Assembly (NCBI GenBank): GCA_027078075.1 | Contig: JALTKP010000304.1 | Coordinates: forward strand, 1 to 33,221 | Source: Gammaproteobacteria bacterium | Lineage (GTDB): Bacteria; Pseudomonadota; Gammaproteobacteria; AKS1 | DNA length: 33,221 nucleotides | Direction of reading: 5' to 3' | Shown here: positions 1 to 10,319 of the stretch, one piece after another | Position numbering within the stretch: the stretch's first letter is position 1 | Layout: every line of letters starts with the position of its first letter | Notes under the pieces: generated by a model | What the model was told of the DNA's origin: nothing | Seen by the model: only the letters and a program-made list of their open reading frames with translations | Databases searched by the model: none | Program-made: the position numbers and the translations under genes

Positions 1-1931
1 TGAGTAGTCAGTTCTTGTAGTACTTTTTCTTTAATATCTGAAGCCAGCTCTGCATTGTCGATACTATTAAGCCGTTTGCGCAGTGCTTTAAGTGTGTAGT
101 TGTAAAGGTTTTTTAAAAGTGTACCTTTCCATGAGTTCCAAACATCTGGGCTAGTAGCACGCATATCGGCAGCGGTTAATAAGTAAAGCATATCGAGGCG
201 TTCTTTATTACCAACAGTATCTGCAAAATGGTTTATTACATCAGGATCATTGATGTCTTCTCGTTGAGATACTCGTGACATTGTTAAGTGTGTGCGGACT
301 AACCAAGCAACAATACTCGAGTCGTAGGCACTCATATAATGGTGCTGGCAGAATTTAAAGGCATCATCAGCACCTAATTCAGAGTGATCGCCACCGCGAC
401 CTTTGGCAATGTCATGGAACAGTCCAGCCAGATAGAGAACTTCAGGCTTTTCTAATTCTTTAATAACTTTGCTGCAGTGCGGGAATTCATGACTAAACTC
501 TTCAACCGTAAATCGGCGTAGATTACGAACAACAAATAAGGTGTGCTCATCAACCGTATAGACATGAAATAAATCGTATTGCATTTGACCGGTTACATGT
601 TCAAATGAAGGGATGTAAGCACCAAGAATGCCGTAACGATGCATACGTCTGAGTTCGTGAGTAATGCCTTCAGGTTGGCGAATTATCTCCATGAAGATTT
701 TTCTGCATGCTTCATCATCTCTAAATTCATCATTAATACGATAGCGGTTACGACGAATTAATCGGATGGTTTCTGCACGAACACCTTTCAGTTCAGGGTT
801 TTGTTCTAATAATAAAAATACTTCTAATAGAACAGAAGGTTGTTCGTTGAATATTTTTTCATCGGTAATTTCAATAAAGCCTTTGCGTGATTGAAACCGA
901 TCATTAATTTTAATAGGTGTTTCTGATTCATGTTTGTAGAGAATTTCTTCTTGAAACAATTGCAGTAACATTTCGTTAAGGCGGCTTAATTCACCCACGG
1001 TGATATAAAACTGCTTCATGAATTTCTCTACACCGAGTTGTTGTGCATCGTCGATGTAGCCAAATTGTGTTGCAAGGTCACGCTGAAAATCAAATAACAA
1101 TCGGTCTTCTCTGCGTGAAGTTAAAAAATGTAGTGCCATGCGCACTTTCCAAAGAAAACTTTGATGCATTAGCAGGGTGTCGCATTCTTCTTCGGTTAAA
1201 AAATTATATGAAATCAGATCACGCAAGGTCTCTGCACCGAAGTGACGCTTTGCAACCCAACCAATCATTTGAATATCGCGTAAACCGCCGGGGGCTTCTT
1301 TGATATTAGGTTCAAGTTTGTAGGCCGTGTCATCAAATTTATCATGGCGTGCGATTTGTTCTTTCCACTTTGCGGAAAAGAAATCAATACTAGGCCAAAT
1401 ATGTTCGGGGCCAGTTTGTTCACGCATTTTTTCAAACATGGGCTCTGAGCCACATAAAAGCCGTGCTTCCATCAAATTAGTAGCGATGGTGATGTCATCG
1501 GTCGCTTGTTGTACACAGTCATCGAGTGTTCTTACACTGTGCCCAACTTCCAGACCAATGTCCCATAAGAAGGTTAGGAACTGTGTGAGGCCATCGTGCC
1601 ATTGACTATCATCTTTAGATGGCAGTAGTAACATTAAGTCGATATCAGAACTAGGGTGTAACTCGGCACGTCCATAGCCACCGACAGCAATTAGTGAGGG
1701 TGATTGTTCATCCTGATTGGAACCAAGAAAATGTTGCCATGCTTGTTGTAATACTTGATCGATGGTTTCGGCATGACGATGAACTAGTTCACTGGCATCA
1801 ACATCGTTTTCAAAGGCGTGGCGCAGTTGTTGTTCAGATTGCTTCAGGTAGTCACGGTAATTTTTGATTCTTTCGGCGACACTTAAACCATCTGCATTGA
1901 GATTGGCGACATCTAATAATGGTTTATTCAT
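1..1931 (-). CDS. glnD: [Protein-PII] uridylyltransferase / uridylyl-removing enzyme GlnD (partial, C-terminus beyond window)
   Basis: Open reverse-strand frame from ATG at 1931 (MNKPLLDVANLNADGLSVAERIKNYRDYLKQ...); nucleotidyltransferase motif VGGYGRAELHPSSDIDLMLL and HD-domain AGLFHDIAKGRGGDHSELGA; adjacent to map as in other gammaproteobacteria. Absent from the ORF track, presumably because it runs off the window. Confidence 0.96.
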   Translation of the reverse strand, partial: MNKPLLDVANLNADGLSVAERIKNYRDYLKQSEQQLRHAFENDVDASELVHRHAETIDQVLQQAWQHFLGSNQDEQSPSLIAVGGYGRAELHPSSDIDLMLLLPSKDDSQWHDGLTQFLTFLWDIGLEVGHSVRTLDDCVQQATDDITIATNLMEARLLCGSEPMFEKMREQTGPEHIWPSIDFFSAKWKEQIARHDKFDDTAYKLEPNIKEAPGGLRDIQMIGWVAKRHFGAETLRDLISYNFLTEEECDTLLMHQSFLWKVRMALHFLTSRREDRLLFDFQRDLATQFGYIDDAQQLGVEKFMKQFYITVGELSRLNEMLLQLFQEEILYKHESETPIKINDRFQSRKGFIEITDEKIFNEQPSVLLEVFLLLEQNPELKGVRAETIRLIRRNRYRINDEFRDDEACRKIFMEIIRQPEGITHELRRMHRYGILGAYIPSFEHVTGQMQYDLFHVYTVDEHTLFVVRNLRRFTVEEFSHEFPHCSKVIKELEKPEVLYLAGLFHDIAKGRGGDHSELGADDAFKFCQHHYMSAYDSSIVAWLVRTHLTMSRVSQREDINDPDVINHFADTVGNKERLDMLYLLTAADMRATSPDVWNSWKGTLLKNLYNYTLKALRKRLNSIDNAELASDIKEKVLQELTT

Positions 1932-2702
1932 TTAATTAAAATCTTCATCGGGACGGCGTGTCAGTACCTCATGCCCATCATCAGTAACGAGGATGGTATG
2001 TTCCCATTGTGCGGAAAGACTGCGATCTTTGGTTACCACTGTCCATTTATCAGGCAACACCTTAATAGTGCGTTTACCAATATTGACCATGGGCTCAATG
2101 GTGAAAATCATGCCTTGTTCCAGCACCAGACCGGTACCGGCCTCACCGTAATGAAGAACCTGAGGATCTTCATGAAACTGTTTACCAATGCCATGACCGC
2201 AATATTCGCGAACAATGGCGCAATGGTTCTTTTCGGCATGTTGTTGAATCACATGGCCAATATCACCGAGTTGTGCACCAGGCCTGACTAAATCGATGCC
2301 TAGCAGCAAACATTCATGGCTAATACGGCAAATTCGCTCAGCCTGAACACTGGGTTTACCGACGAGAAACATTTTACTGGTGTCGCCGTGGTAATCATCT
2401 TTAATTACAGTGATGTCAATATTGATAATATCGCCATTTTTAAGCTTTTTATCAGCGGGAATACCGTGACAGACCTGATGATTCACCGAAGTGCAGATAG
2501 ATTTGGGAAAACCATGGTAATTGAGAGGGGCAGGGATCGCCTGTTGCTCATTAACGATGTAATCGTGGCAGATTTTGTCCAATTCATCAGTGGTAATGCC
2601 GACTTCAACATGCGGTTGAATCATTTCAAGTACGTCAGCTGCCAGACGGCCGGCAACGCGCATTTTTTCTATTTCTTCGGGTGTTTTTATTGTGACAGCC
2701 AT
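1932..2702 (-). CDS. map: Type I methionine aminopeptidase
   Basis: 256 aa ORF; MetAP signatures (NYHGFPKSICTSVNHQVCHGIP, INIDITVIKDDYHGDTSKMF, YCGHGIGKQFHEDPQVLHY, FTIEPMVN); divergent from rpsB. Confidence 0.98.
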   Translation of the reverse strand: MAVTIKTPEEIEKMRVAGRLAADVLEMIQPHVEVGITTDELDKICHDYIVNEQQAIPAPLNYHGFPKSICTSVNHQVCHGIPADKKLKNGDIINIDITVIKDDYHGDTSKMFLVGKPSVQAERICRISHECLLLGIDLVRPGAQLGDIGHVIQQHAEKNHCAIVREYCGHGIGKQFHEDPQVLHYGEAGTGLVLEQGMIFTIEPMVNIGKRTIKVLPDKWTVVTKDRSLSAQWEHTILVTDDGHEVLTRRPDEDFN

Positions 2703-2733
2703 ACTTCTCTTCGTTTTATGTGTGTTAATGCTA

Positions 2734-2758
2734 ATTTTAGTGAAAATTCACCTAAAAT
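2734..2758. repeat. Imperfect palindrome ATTTTAGTGAA-AA-TTCAC(C)TAAAAT in the map/rpsB divergent intergenic region
   Basis: 11-bp arms (2734-2744 and 2747-2758), complementary apart from one extra C at 2752; 2-nt centre. Confidence 0.75.
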
Positions 2759-2770
2759 CAGCCTGATCCG

Positions 2771-2810
2771 TTGTCGTGGCGGGGCAATTATGGTATAAAT
2801 CGCGCGCCGG
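2771..2810 (+). promoter_or_regulatory. Probable sigma70 promoter of rpsB-tsf: TTGTCG (2771-2776) - 17 bp - TATAAA (2794-2799), GC-rich discriminator CGCGCGCCGG
   Basis: Hexamers and spacing read directly. The TGGTATAAATCGCGCGCC layout matches the conserved gammaproteobacterial rpsB promoter with GC-rich discriminator, as I recall it from published rpsB work. Confidence 0.7.
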
Positions 2811-2973
2811 TTTGGCAAATCATATCTGTTATTGAGTAACTTCGATACAGGTGAACATAAATCGCACACATTTTGGCACATAGGCTCGGGTGCTTGACCC
2901 CTACGTAATATAAGGGAATCAGGTTGGTCTATGGGAAATGTGGAGGCGCAACCCTAAACTTAGGAGAATTATC
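2805..2973 (+). promoter_or_regulatory. Putative structured rpsB 5' leader (candidate S2 autoregulatory leader)
   Basis: About 165 nt from predicted start to rpsB ATG. Stem TAGG(2881-2884)/CCTA(2900-2903) with inner GGT/ACC; GGTTG(2922-2926)/CAACC(2949-2953); SD taggag before ATG 2974. Gammaproteobacterial rpsB leaders are known targets of S2 autogenous control. Confidence 0.5.
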
Positions 2974-3867
2974 ATGGCGAATGTTTCCATGCGCGACATG
3001 CTGGAAGCGGGTGTCCACTTCGGTCACCAAACACGTTTCTGGAACCCTCAAATGGCCCCTTACATCTTTGGGGACCGTAATAAAATCCATATTATCAACT
3101 TGGAAAAGACTGTACCGTTATTTAACGATGCATTGAATTTCCTTGGCCGTATGGCTTCAAACCAAGGTCGTATTCTTTTTGTTGGCACTAAGCGTGCAGC
3201 AAGCAAGATCGTCCAAGAAGAAGCTGAACGTTGTGGCATGCCTTTTGTTAACCATCGTTGGTTAGGTGGCATGTTGACGAACTACAAAACAGTTCGTCAA
3301 TCTATCAAGCGCCTTAAAGATCTTGAAAAAATGTCTGAAGATGGCAGCTTTGACCGCGTAACAAAGAAAGAAGCACTGAACATGCGTCGCGAAATGGAAA
3401 AATTGGATCGTAGTCTTGGTGGTATCAAGAATATGGGCGGTCTTCCTGATGCACTTTTCGTTGTTGATGTTGGTTACGAAAACATTGCCATTAGCGAAGC
3501 CAAGAAACTGGGTATTCCAGTGATCGGTATCGTTGATACAAACAACTCTCCAGCGGGTGTTGATTACGTTATCCCAGGTAACGATGATGCGATTCGTGCA
3601 ATCAAACTTTACACTGCACAAGTTGCTGATGCCGTAATGGAAAGCCGTCCAAGCATGGGCAAGACCGAAGGTCCTGCTGATGAGTTTATGGAAGTAGATG
3701 CTGACGAAGATAAGCCTGCTAAGAAAAAAGTTGCCAAGAAGAAAGCGGCAACTAAGAAGGCAACGACTAAGAAAGCGACTACTAAAAAGGCGACTACTAA
3801 AAAAGCCACAACTAAGAAAACAGCAGCAAAAGCAGATGCCGCTGATAAATCTAGTTCTGACGAATAA
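2974..3867 (+). CDS. rpsB: 30S ribosomal protein uS2 with Lys/Ala/Thr-rich C-terminal extension
   Basis: [46 protein letters not shown]...; ATG 2974 preceded by taggagaattatc. The ORF-track start at 2938 lies upstream of the SD and is less likely. Confidence 0.98.
   Translation: MANVSMRDMLEAGVHFGHQTRFWNPQMAPYIFGDRNKIHIINLEKTVPLFNDALNFLGRMASNQGRILFVGTKRAASKIVQEEAERCGMPFVNHRWLGGMLTNYKTVRQSIKRLKDLEKMSEDGSFDRVTKKEALNMRREMEKLDRSLGGIKNMGGLPDALFVVDVGYENIAISEAKKLGIPVIGIVDTNNSPAGVDYVIPGNDDAIRAIKLYTAQVADAVMESRPSMGKTEGPADEFMEVDADEDKPAKKKVAKKKAATKKATTKKATTKKATTKKATTKKTAAKADAADKSSSDE
3751..3825 (+). repeat. Five tandem 15-bp coding units encoding (TKKAT)4-TKKTA in the rpsB 3' end
   Basis: Units: actaagaaggcaacg / actaagaaagcgact / actaaaaaggcgact / actaaaaaagccaca / actaagaaaacagca. 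Confidence 0.95.
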
Positions 3868-3887
3868 TTTACGAGGGTTAGAAAGAT

Positions 3888-4769
3888 ATGGCCATTACAG
3901 CCTCATTAGTTAAAGAACTGCGCGAACGTACTGGCGCAGGGATGATGGAATGCAAAAAAGCACTCGTTGAAACCGATGGCGACATTGAAGCCGCAATCGA
4001 AATGATGCGTAAATCGGGTGCCGCTAAAGCGGACAAGAAAGCCGGTCGTGTTGCTGCAGAAGGTAAAATCGCAGTTGCAACAAGTGATGACGGTACAACT
4101 GCTGTGTTAGTTGAAGTAAACAGTGAAACAGACTTTGCGGCTAAAGATGATGGCTTCCAAGCTTTCGTTAAAGCGGTAACAGATTGTGCACTCGCTAACG
4201 AGCCAGCTGATGCAGATGCTTTATCAGGTATGGCGCTTGCGTCAGGTGAAACGGTTGAAGAAGGGCGTAAAGCACTTATCTCTGTGATTGGTGAAAACAT
4301 CACTGTACGTCGTTGTACTGTTGTTAAGCGTCAAGGTGACAACCTTGGTACTTACTCACACGGTGTTCGTATCGGTGTGATTGTTGACCTGAAAGGTGGC
4401 AGTGAAGAAATGGCACGTGATATCGCGATGCATATTGCTGCGAGTAAGCCTGTTTGTGTTAAACAAGACGACGTTCCTGCAGAGTTAGTTGAAAAGGAAA
4501 AAGTTATTTTTGCCGCGCAAGCAGCAGAAAGTGGCAAGCCTGCTGAAATCATCGAGAAGATGATGGTTGGTAAGGTTAAAAAATTCCTTAACGAACAAAG
4601 TCTCTACGGACAGCCATTTGTTAAAGACCCAGATCAAAATGTCGAGAAGTTAGTTAAATCTGCCGATGCAGACGTACTTAGCTTCAATCGCCTAGAAGTA
4701 GGTGAAGGTATTGAGAAGAAAGTCGAAAACTTTGCAGACGAAGTTGCTGCACAGATGAAAGGCGAATAA
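3888..4769 (+). CDS. tsf: Translation elongation factor Ts
   Basis: [59 protein letters not shown]...; downstream of rpsB. Confidence 0.98.
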   Translation: MAITASLVKELRERTGAGMMECKKALVETDGDIEAAIEMMRKSGAAKADKKAGRVAAEGKIAVATSDDGTTAVLVEVNSETDFAAKDDGFQAFVKAVTDCALANEPADADALSGMALASGETVEEGRKALISVIGENITVRRCTVVKRQGDNLGTYSHGVRIGVIVDLKGGSEEMARDIAMHIAASKPVCVKQDDVPAELVEKEKVIFAAQAAESGKPAEIIEKMMVGKVKKFLNEQSLYGQPFVKDPDQNVEKLVKSADADVLSFNRLEVGEGIEKKVENFADEVAAQMKGE

Positions 4770-5507
4770 ATGACAACATCTTCATCACAAACCTATCGGC
4801 GCATCTTGTTGAAACTCAGCGGTGAAGCGCTGATGGGTGATGGAGATTATGGCATTGACCCAGTTGTTATTAGTCGAGTGTCAGGCGAAATTAAAGCCTT
4901 GATCGATATCGGTATTGAAGTCGGTGTGGTGATTGGCGGCGGTAATATTTTTCGTGGTGCAGGGTTAGCTCAAAATGGGATTGATCGGGTAACCGGTGAT
5001 CACATGGGTATGTTGGCAACGTTAATGAACTCATTAGCAATGCAAGACGCGCTAGAACAAGATGGCATGAAGGCTCGAGTCATGTCGGCACTGAGTATTA
5101 ATGAGGTGTGTGAAGATTACATTCGTCGCCGTGCGGTTCGTCACCTTGAAAAGGGTCGTGTGGTTATCTTTGCTGCTGGCACAGGTAATCCTTTCTTTAC
5201 AACTGATTCCGCAGCAAGCTTACGTGCGATTGAAATCGGTGCTGATATTATGCTTAAAGCGACTAAGGTCGATGGTGTTTATTCCGCTGATCCTGTGAAG
5301 GATGCGAGCGCGACATTGTATGAAAGTTTGACTTACGATGAAGTGCTGAGTAAAAAGTTAGCGGTGATGGACGCGACAGCGATTGTTATGTGTCGTGATC
5401 AAAATATGCCTTTAAGGGTATTTAACATGAATAAGCCGGGTGCGTTGATGCGCGTCATTAACGGTGAAAGCGAGGGTACACTCGTTGAAAAGGGGAACGC
5501 AGCATGA
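4770..5507 (+). CDS. pyrH: UMP kinase
   Basis: [22 protein letters not shown]...[15 protein letters not shown] directly abuts the tsf stop. Confidence 0.98.
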   Translation: MTTSSSQTYRRILLKLSGEALMGDGDYGIDPVVISRVSGEIKALIDIGIEVGVVIGGGNIFRGAGLAQNGIDRVTGDHMGMLATLMNSLAMQDALEQDGMKARVMSALSINEVCEDYIRRRAVRHLEKGRVVIFAAGTGNPFFTTDSAASLRAIEIGADIMLKATKVDGVYSADPVKDASATLYESLTYDEVLSKKLAVMDATAIVMCRDQNMPLRVFNMNKPGALMRVINGESEGTLVEKGNAA

Positions 5508-6061
5508 TTGATGATATCCTGAAAGATGCAGAAGTTCGCATGGGTAAAACCATTGAATCGCTTAGAAATGATTTAAGCAAAATGCGTACTGGCCGTGCTA
5601 CCCCGAGTTTAATTGATCATATTATGGTGTCTTTCTATGGTAACAATACGCCGCTAGGACAAACTGCCAACATTTCGGTTTCCGATGCAAGAACGTTAAC
5701 GGTAACACCTTGGGATAAGACCATGGTGCAGCCAATTGAAAAAGCGATTATGGATTCAGGTTTGGGTTTAAACCCAGTAACAGCAGGCGAAGTGATTCGT
5801 ATACCACTACCAGCAATGACTGAAGAAACACGTAAAAATATGATTCGCTTGGTTCGCCAAGAGGTAGAACAATCACGTGTTGCGATTCGTAATATTCGAC
5901 GTGATGCAAATGGTGACTTCAAGTCATTAGAAAAAGATAAAGATATTTCCGAAGATGAACAGCATCATGCGGAAGACCTCGTGCAAAAGCTGACGGATAA
6001 GAAAATTGCAGAAATAGATGCGGTGCTTGAGGAAAAAGAAAAGGATCTCATGGAAATTTAA
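5504..6061 (+). CDS. frr: Ribosome recycling factor
   Basis: 185 aa; [27 protein letters not shown]...; ATGA overlap with pyrH. Confidence 0.98.
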   Translation: MIDDILKDAEVRMGKTIESLRNDLSKMRTGRATPSLIDHIMVSFYGNNTPLGQTANISVSDARTLTVTPWDKTMVQPIEKAIMDSGLGLNPVTAGEVIRIPLPAMTEETRKNMIRLVRQEVEQSRVAIRNIRRDANGDFKSLEKDKDISEDEQHHAEDLVQKLTDKKIAEIDAVLEEKEKDLMEI

Positions 6062-6076
6062 TATTATTTTCCATGA
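6048..6076 (+). repeat. 9-bp inverted repeat TCATGGAAA/TTTCCATGA spanning the frr stop codon
   Basis: Arms 6048-6056 and 6068-6076, 11-nt AT-rich loop; frr stop at 6059-6061 lies in the loop. Confidence 0.6.
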
Positions 6077-6130
6077 TAAATTCCACCAGCATTTTTTTAA
6101 GTAACTTAATTAAGACGTAGCGTAGATAAT

Positions 6131-6889
6131 ATGGTTATGTCTCTTTCCAAAAAAGAAATTCAAATCCCCCCGAGCAGTGATCTGCCTAAACATGTTGCTA
6201 TCATTATGGATGGTAACGGACGTTGGGCAAAAAAACGTTTTATGCCGCGCATTGCTGGGCACAAGGCAGGTGTTAAATCAGCGCGTATGGCTGTTAAAGT
6301 ATGTGCTGAAAATGACATTGCGGCATTAACTATTTTTGCTTTCAGTAGTGAGAACTGGAATAGACCACGTAAAGAAGTCGATTTGTTGATGGACTTATTT
6401 ATTAATTCATTACGTGAAGAAGCAAGGTCGATTAATGAAAATAATATTCGGATGCGGATTATTGGTGATCGGACTGCGTTTTCAGAAAAACTTCAGTCGC
6501 GTATAGCTGAAGTAGAAACACTTACCGAGAATAACACCGGAATGACATTATCCATTGCTGCCAACTACGGTGGGCGGTGGGATATTATTCAGGCTGTGCA
6601 GCAACTGATTACTGATGGTATTAACCCAGAAGAAATTAATCAGACGGTACTTGAAAAATATTTAACAATGTCAGACTTGCCAGCACCTGATTTATTTATT
6701 CGTACCGGTGGTGAGCACCGCATTAGTAATTTCATGCTATGGCAAATTGCATACACAGAATTATATTTTACCGACACTTTATGGCCTGATTTTTCTGAGC
6801 AACATTTTATTGAAGCTTTTTGTGATTACGCTGGTCGGCAACGACGTTTTGGTAAAACAGGCGAACAAGTGGAAACGGAGCATGCTTAA
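6131..6889 (+). CDS. uppS: (Di-trans,poly-cis)-undecaprenyl-diphosphate synthase
   Basis: HVAIIMDGNGRWAKKRFMPRIAGHKAG...FAFSSENWNRP...RTGGEHRISNFMLWQIAYTELYFTDTLWPDF. Start could be 6131 or 6137. Confidence 0.97.
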   Translation: MVMSLSKKEIQIPPSSDLPKHVAIIMDGNGRWAKKRFMPRIAGHKAGVKSARMAVKVCAENDIAALTIFAFSSENWNRPRKEVDLLMDLFINSLREEARSINENNIRMRIIGDRTAFSEKLQSRIAEVETLTENNTGMTLSIAANYGGRWDIIQAVQQLITDGINPEEINQTVLEKYLTMSDLPAPDLFIRTGGEHRISNFMLWQIAYTELYFTDTLWPDFSEQHFIEAFCDYAGRQRRFGKTGEQVETEHA

Positions 6890-7697
6890 ACAAAGAATCA
6901 TTACTGCATTGTTTTTATTGCCGCTGGTTGTTGGTGGTATTTTATTGCTTCCTGTTGAACTATTTTCAATATTCTGGGCTGCCATTATGTCGGTTGCCGC
7001 TTACGAATGGCTTAAATTAAGTAACGTTAAAAGTACGCCTCTATTGTGGTTGGGACTTTTAATCTTAAATACTATTTTTGCATTGATCTGGTTTTACCCT
7101 GTTAGCGGTTTACCATTTGAGTGGTTGATTCTGATTGTTTGGTTATGTGTCATTGTGAGTTTTACCGGCGATCCCGTAGCACGATTACAAAAGTGCAGTG
7201 CAACAATGTATTCAGTGATTGCCTTAATGATCGGTCTTCTGGTTATTATTCCAACTTGGTTAGCGATGGTTTTATTGCATGAGCATAATCCTTGGATGGT
7301 TTTGTATGTATTTGGCATAGTTTGGATTGCAGATACAGGTGCTTACTTTAGTGGTAAATTATTTGGCAAACGTAAATTGGCACCTGCGATTAGCCCTGGT
7401 AAAAGCTGGGAAGGGGTATGGGGCGGATTGCTTGCCGTTGTTATCTATTCCGTGGTGATTGTTTTATTCTGGTTAGAACAAGTTGAACAACCGTGGTTAT
7501 TCATACTGATTAGTGCGATGGCAGCGATAGCCTCAGTTGCTGGTGATTTGCTTGAAAGTATTTATAAGCGCGCTAGTGGCGTAAAAGACAGTGGTAAAAT
7601 TTTACCGGGACACGGTGGTGCGATGGATCGGTTAGATAGTATTACCGCTGCCGCACCTGTGTTTACAGCCGGTTATTATTTAGCGGGATGGTTGTAA
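6882..7697 (+). CDS. cdsA: Phosphatidate cytidylyltransferase
   Basis: [19 protein letters not shown]...; CTP-transferase signature [39 protein letters not shown] 6882 preceded by GGAG and overlapping the uppS stop; the ORF-track start at 6708 lies deep inside uppS. Confidence 0.96.
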   Translation: MLKQRIITALFLLPLVVGGILLLPVELFSIFWAAIMSVAAYEWLKLSNVKSTPLLWLGLLILNTIFALIWFYPVSGLPFEWLILIVWLCVIVSFTGDPVARLQKCSATMYSVIALMIGLLVIIPTWLAMVLLHEHNPWMVLYVFGIVWIADTGAYFSGKLFGKRKLAPAISPGKSWEGVWGGLLAVVIYSVVIVLFWLEQVEQPWLFILISAMAAIASVAGDLLESIYKRASGVKDSGKILPGHGGAMDRLDSITAAAPVFTAGYYLAGWL

Positions 7698-8881
7698 TGC
7701 AAGCAGTCACAATATTAGGGGCAACAGGTTCGATTGGTGTTAGCACTTTGGATGTTATTCGACGTCACCCAGATCGATTCAGCGTGTTTGCTTTAACCGC
7801 GAATAAAGATGTTAAACGGATGTTAGAGCAATGCCTGGAATTTAAGCCACGTTACGCGGTGATGGCAGATGTTTCCGCTGCAAAAGAATTACAACAGGCA
7901 ATCAAAGCTGAAAATATTGAATGTGAAGTTTTATCCGGTAATGAAGGGCTTGTTAAAGTCGCTAGTCTTCCGGAAGTCGATACCGTCATGGCGGCTATTG
8001 TAGGGGCAGCCGGTTTACTGCCTAGCCTTGCTGCTGCAGAGGCAGGTAAGCGAGTCTTGTTAGCCAACAAAGAAGCGCTAGTGATGTCGGGGCATTTGTT
8101 TATGCAGGCAGTTCGTGACAATGGCGCCGTGTTATTGCCCATTGATAGCGAACACAATGCTATTTTTCAATCGATGCCAGCAGGCTATAAAACGGGAACT
8201 AAACCCGTTTCTGTGCGTCGAATCTTACTGACTGCCTCGGGCGGCCCATTTCGTGATGCAGATCCAAAAACATTGGGGGCTGTAACACCAGAACAAGCAG
8301 TTGCACATCCTAATTGGAGTATGGGACGTAAGATATCGGTTGATTCGGCAACAATGATGAACAAGGGGCTGGAATTAATCGAAGCCTGTTGGTTATTTGA
8401 TGTGGGTCCAGATGATATTGAAGTAGTGATTCACCGCCAAAGTGTGATTCACTCGATGGTTGATTACACCGATGGCTCGGTACTAGCGCAAATGGGTAAT
8501 CCTGATATGCGCACACCAATCGCACATGCCATGGCATGGCCAGAGCGAATTGAGTCGGGTGTTGCACCACTGGATATGTTCAGCGTTGGGCGACTTGATT
8601 TTGAGCCACCTGATTTAGAACGCTTCCCTTGTTTGCGGTTAGCATTTGAGGCGGCAGAAGCGGGTGGTACGGCAAGTACTATTTTGAATGCGGCAAATGA
8701 AATCGCAGTAGATGCATTTCTTGATGAAAGATTAGGTTTTACAATGATTGCAGATGTTATTGAAGCAACCATGAATGCGATTGATTTTCAGGAAGCTGAT
8801 TCTTTGGAAACCATTTTGTCTACTGACGCTAAAGCAAGAGAAGTCGCGTTAGGAATAATTGAAAACATGGTTGTTAATTAA
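7697..8881 (+). CDS. dxr: 1-deoxy-D-xylulose 5-phosphate reductoisomerase
   Basis: [28 protein letters not shown]...[13 protein letters not shown]...; TAATG overlap with cdsA. In-frame ATG at 7688 is an alternative start. Confidence 0.97.
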   Translation: MQAVTILGATGSIGVSTLDVIRRHPDRFSVFALTANKDVKRMLEQCLEFKPRYAVMADVSAAKELQQAIKAENIECEVLSGNEGLVKVASLPEVDTVMAAIVGAAGLLPSLAAAEAGKRVLLANKEALVMSGHLFMQAVRDNGAVLLPIDSEHNAIFQSMPAGYKTGTKPVSVRRILLTASGGPFRDADPKTLGAVTPEQAVAHPNWSMGRKISVDSATMMNKGLELIEACWLFDVGPDDIEVVIHRQSVIHSMVDYTDGSVLAQMGNPDMRTPIAHAMAWPERIESGVAPLDMFSVGRLDFEPPDLERFPCLRLAFEAAEAGGTASTILNAANEIAVDAFLDERLGFTMIADVIEATMNAIDFQEADSLETILSTDAKAREVALGIIENMVVN

Positions 8882-8914
8882 TAGCTTAAACACACGGAAG
8901 CAAGCTAAAAGATT

Positions 8915-10276
8915 ATGCTCGATATACTTATTAATATAATTTCATTTATTGTCGTTATTGGTGTGCTGGTAACGTTTCATGAATATGGCCATTTCTGGGT
9001 GGCGCGTCGCTTCGGTGTCAAAGTACTGCGATTCTCAATCGGTTTCGGTAAACCCATTTATATGTGGCATGGTGCAGATGGAACAGAATATGTTCTGGCA
9101 CAAATTCCATTGGGTGGTTATGTCAAAATGCTCGATGAGCGTAATGACGATGTTTCTGAAGCTGAACTTCCCTATGCTTTCACTCAAAAACCACTTTACG
9201 CAAGAATGGCGATAGTTGTTGCGGGACCTTTGTTTAATTTTTTATTAGCAATAGTTTTGTATTGGTCAATTTTTACTATCGGCACAGAAGGGCTTAAGCC
9301 TATCGTCGCAGAAGTAAAACCAGCCAGTATTTCGGAACAAGCAGGCCTGAAAGCCGGTGATGAATTTTTATCTATCGATGGCAAAGTGACTCAAACGTGG
9401 AGCGTTGCAGGCTTAGATTTAATTGCTGCCGTCGTAGAAGGGCGTTCATCAATCCAAATAGCAGTAAAAGATACTAATGGTGAAAATCAACTTCGTACTG
9501 TTTCTGTTGAAGGGCTTTCTGCCGATGTTAAGAAAAAAAGTGTTATCTCTCAATTAGGCATTAAACCTCAATTACCTGCATGGCCGGCCATTATTGATGA
9601 AATTAAGCCCAATGGTGCTGCAGAAGCAGCGGGACTATTAGCCGGTGACAAGGTTTTAGCAACCGACGGTGAACCGGTCAAGGGCTGGCGAGATTGGGTT
9701 ACTCGGGTTCAGAAAACACCGGGTAAAACCATGCAATTAACGATACTTCGCCAAGGAAAACAACTAGTTATACCTTTGACGCCAGGTATAAAGATGCATA
9801 ATGAGGTCCAATATGGCTATGTAGGAGCGGCAGGTTTACCTCCTCCAGCAGTGCCCAAAGAGCTTTTGGCTGTGGTACAATATCCGTTCTTTGCAGCATG
9901 GGGCGAAGCAGTTAAAAAGACTTGGCAAATCAGCCACTTAACCTTGCGTATGTTAGGCAAAATGGTGATTGGTGAAGCTTCGATTAAGAATATAAGCGGT
10001 CCATTGACGATCGCACAGTACGCTGGACGTTCAGCGAGTATTGGCATAATTCAGTTTTTGAGCTTTATGGCGGTAGTCAGCATCAGTCTAGGCGTGCTAA
10101 ATTTACTCCCCATTCCGGTACTCGATGGCGGCCATCTTCTGTATTATTTGGCTGAGCTTGTTAAGGGCAGTCCTGTATCGGAAAAGACGCAGTTTTTGGG
10201 TCAACAAATGGGGATGGTATTGCTCGGCTTGTTGATGGTGGTGGCATTTTATAACGATGTGATGCGGTTACTGTAA
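8915..10276 (+). CDS. rseP: RIP metalloprotease RseP (site-2 protease with PDZ domains)
   Basis: HEYGHFWVARRFGVKV (HExxH), two PDZ-like regions, C-terminal NLLPIPVLDGGHLLYY. Confidence 0.97.
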   Translation: MLDILINIISFIVVIGVLVTFHEYGHFWVARRFGVKVLRFSIGFGKPIYMWHGADGTEYVLAQIPLGGYVKMLDERNDDVSEAELPYAFTQKPLYARMAIVVAGPLFNFLLAIVLYWSIFTIGTEGLKPIVAEVKPASISEQAGLKAGDEFLSIDGKVTQTWSVAGLDLIAAVVEGRSSIQIAVKDTNGENQLRTVSVEGLSADVKKKSVISQLGIKPQLPAWPAIIDEIKPNGAAEAAGLLAGDKVLATDGEPVKGWRDWVTRVQKTPGKTMQLTILRQGKQLVIPLTPGIKMHNEVQYGYVGAAGLPPPAVPKELLAVVQYPFFAAWGEAVKKTWQISHLTLRMLGKMVIGEASIKNISGPLTIAQYAGRSASIGIIQFLSFMAVVSISLGVLNLLPIPVLDGGHLLYYLAELVKGSPVSEKTQFLGQQMGMVLLGLLMVVAFYNDVMRLL

Positions 10277-10319
10277 CCATGTTTACTGAATAAATAACGA
10301 AATATAATAAGAGTAAGTA

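Noticed and set aside
2316-2798. 160-aa plus-strand ORF opposite map
   Set aside because: Antisense to a clearly conserved gene and with no recognisable domain; typical shadow ORF.
3609-3809. Minus-strand ORF with repetitive [32 protein letters not shown], resembling a TM peptide
   Set aside because: It is the antisense reading of the rpsB (TKKAT)n repeat; no independent start signal, and explained by the coding repeat on the plus strand.
3698-3913. Plus-strand ORF with [18 protein letters not shown] arginine-rich repeat
   Set aside because: Out-of-frame reading of the rpsB repeat spanning into tsf; no SD and no independent support.
7852-8157. Minus-strand ORFs opposite dxr, tsf, eno and dnaE (for example 101 aa here)
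   Set aside because: All lie fully within conserved genes on the opposite strand and have Ala/Ser-rich shadow composition; no evidence of coding.
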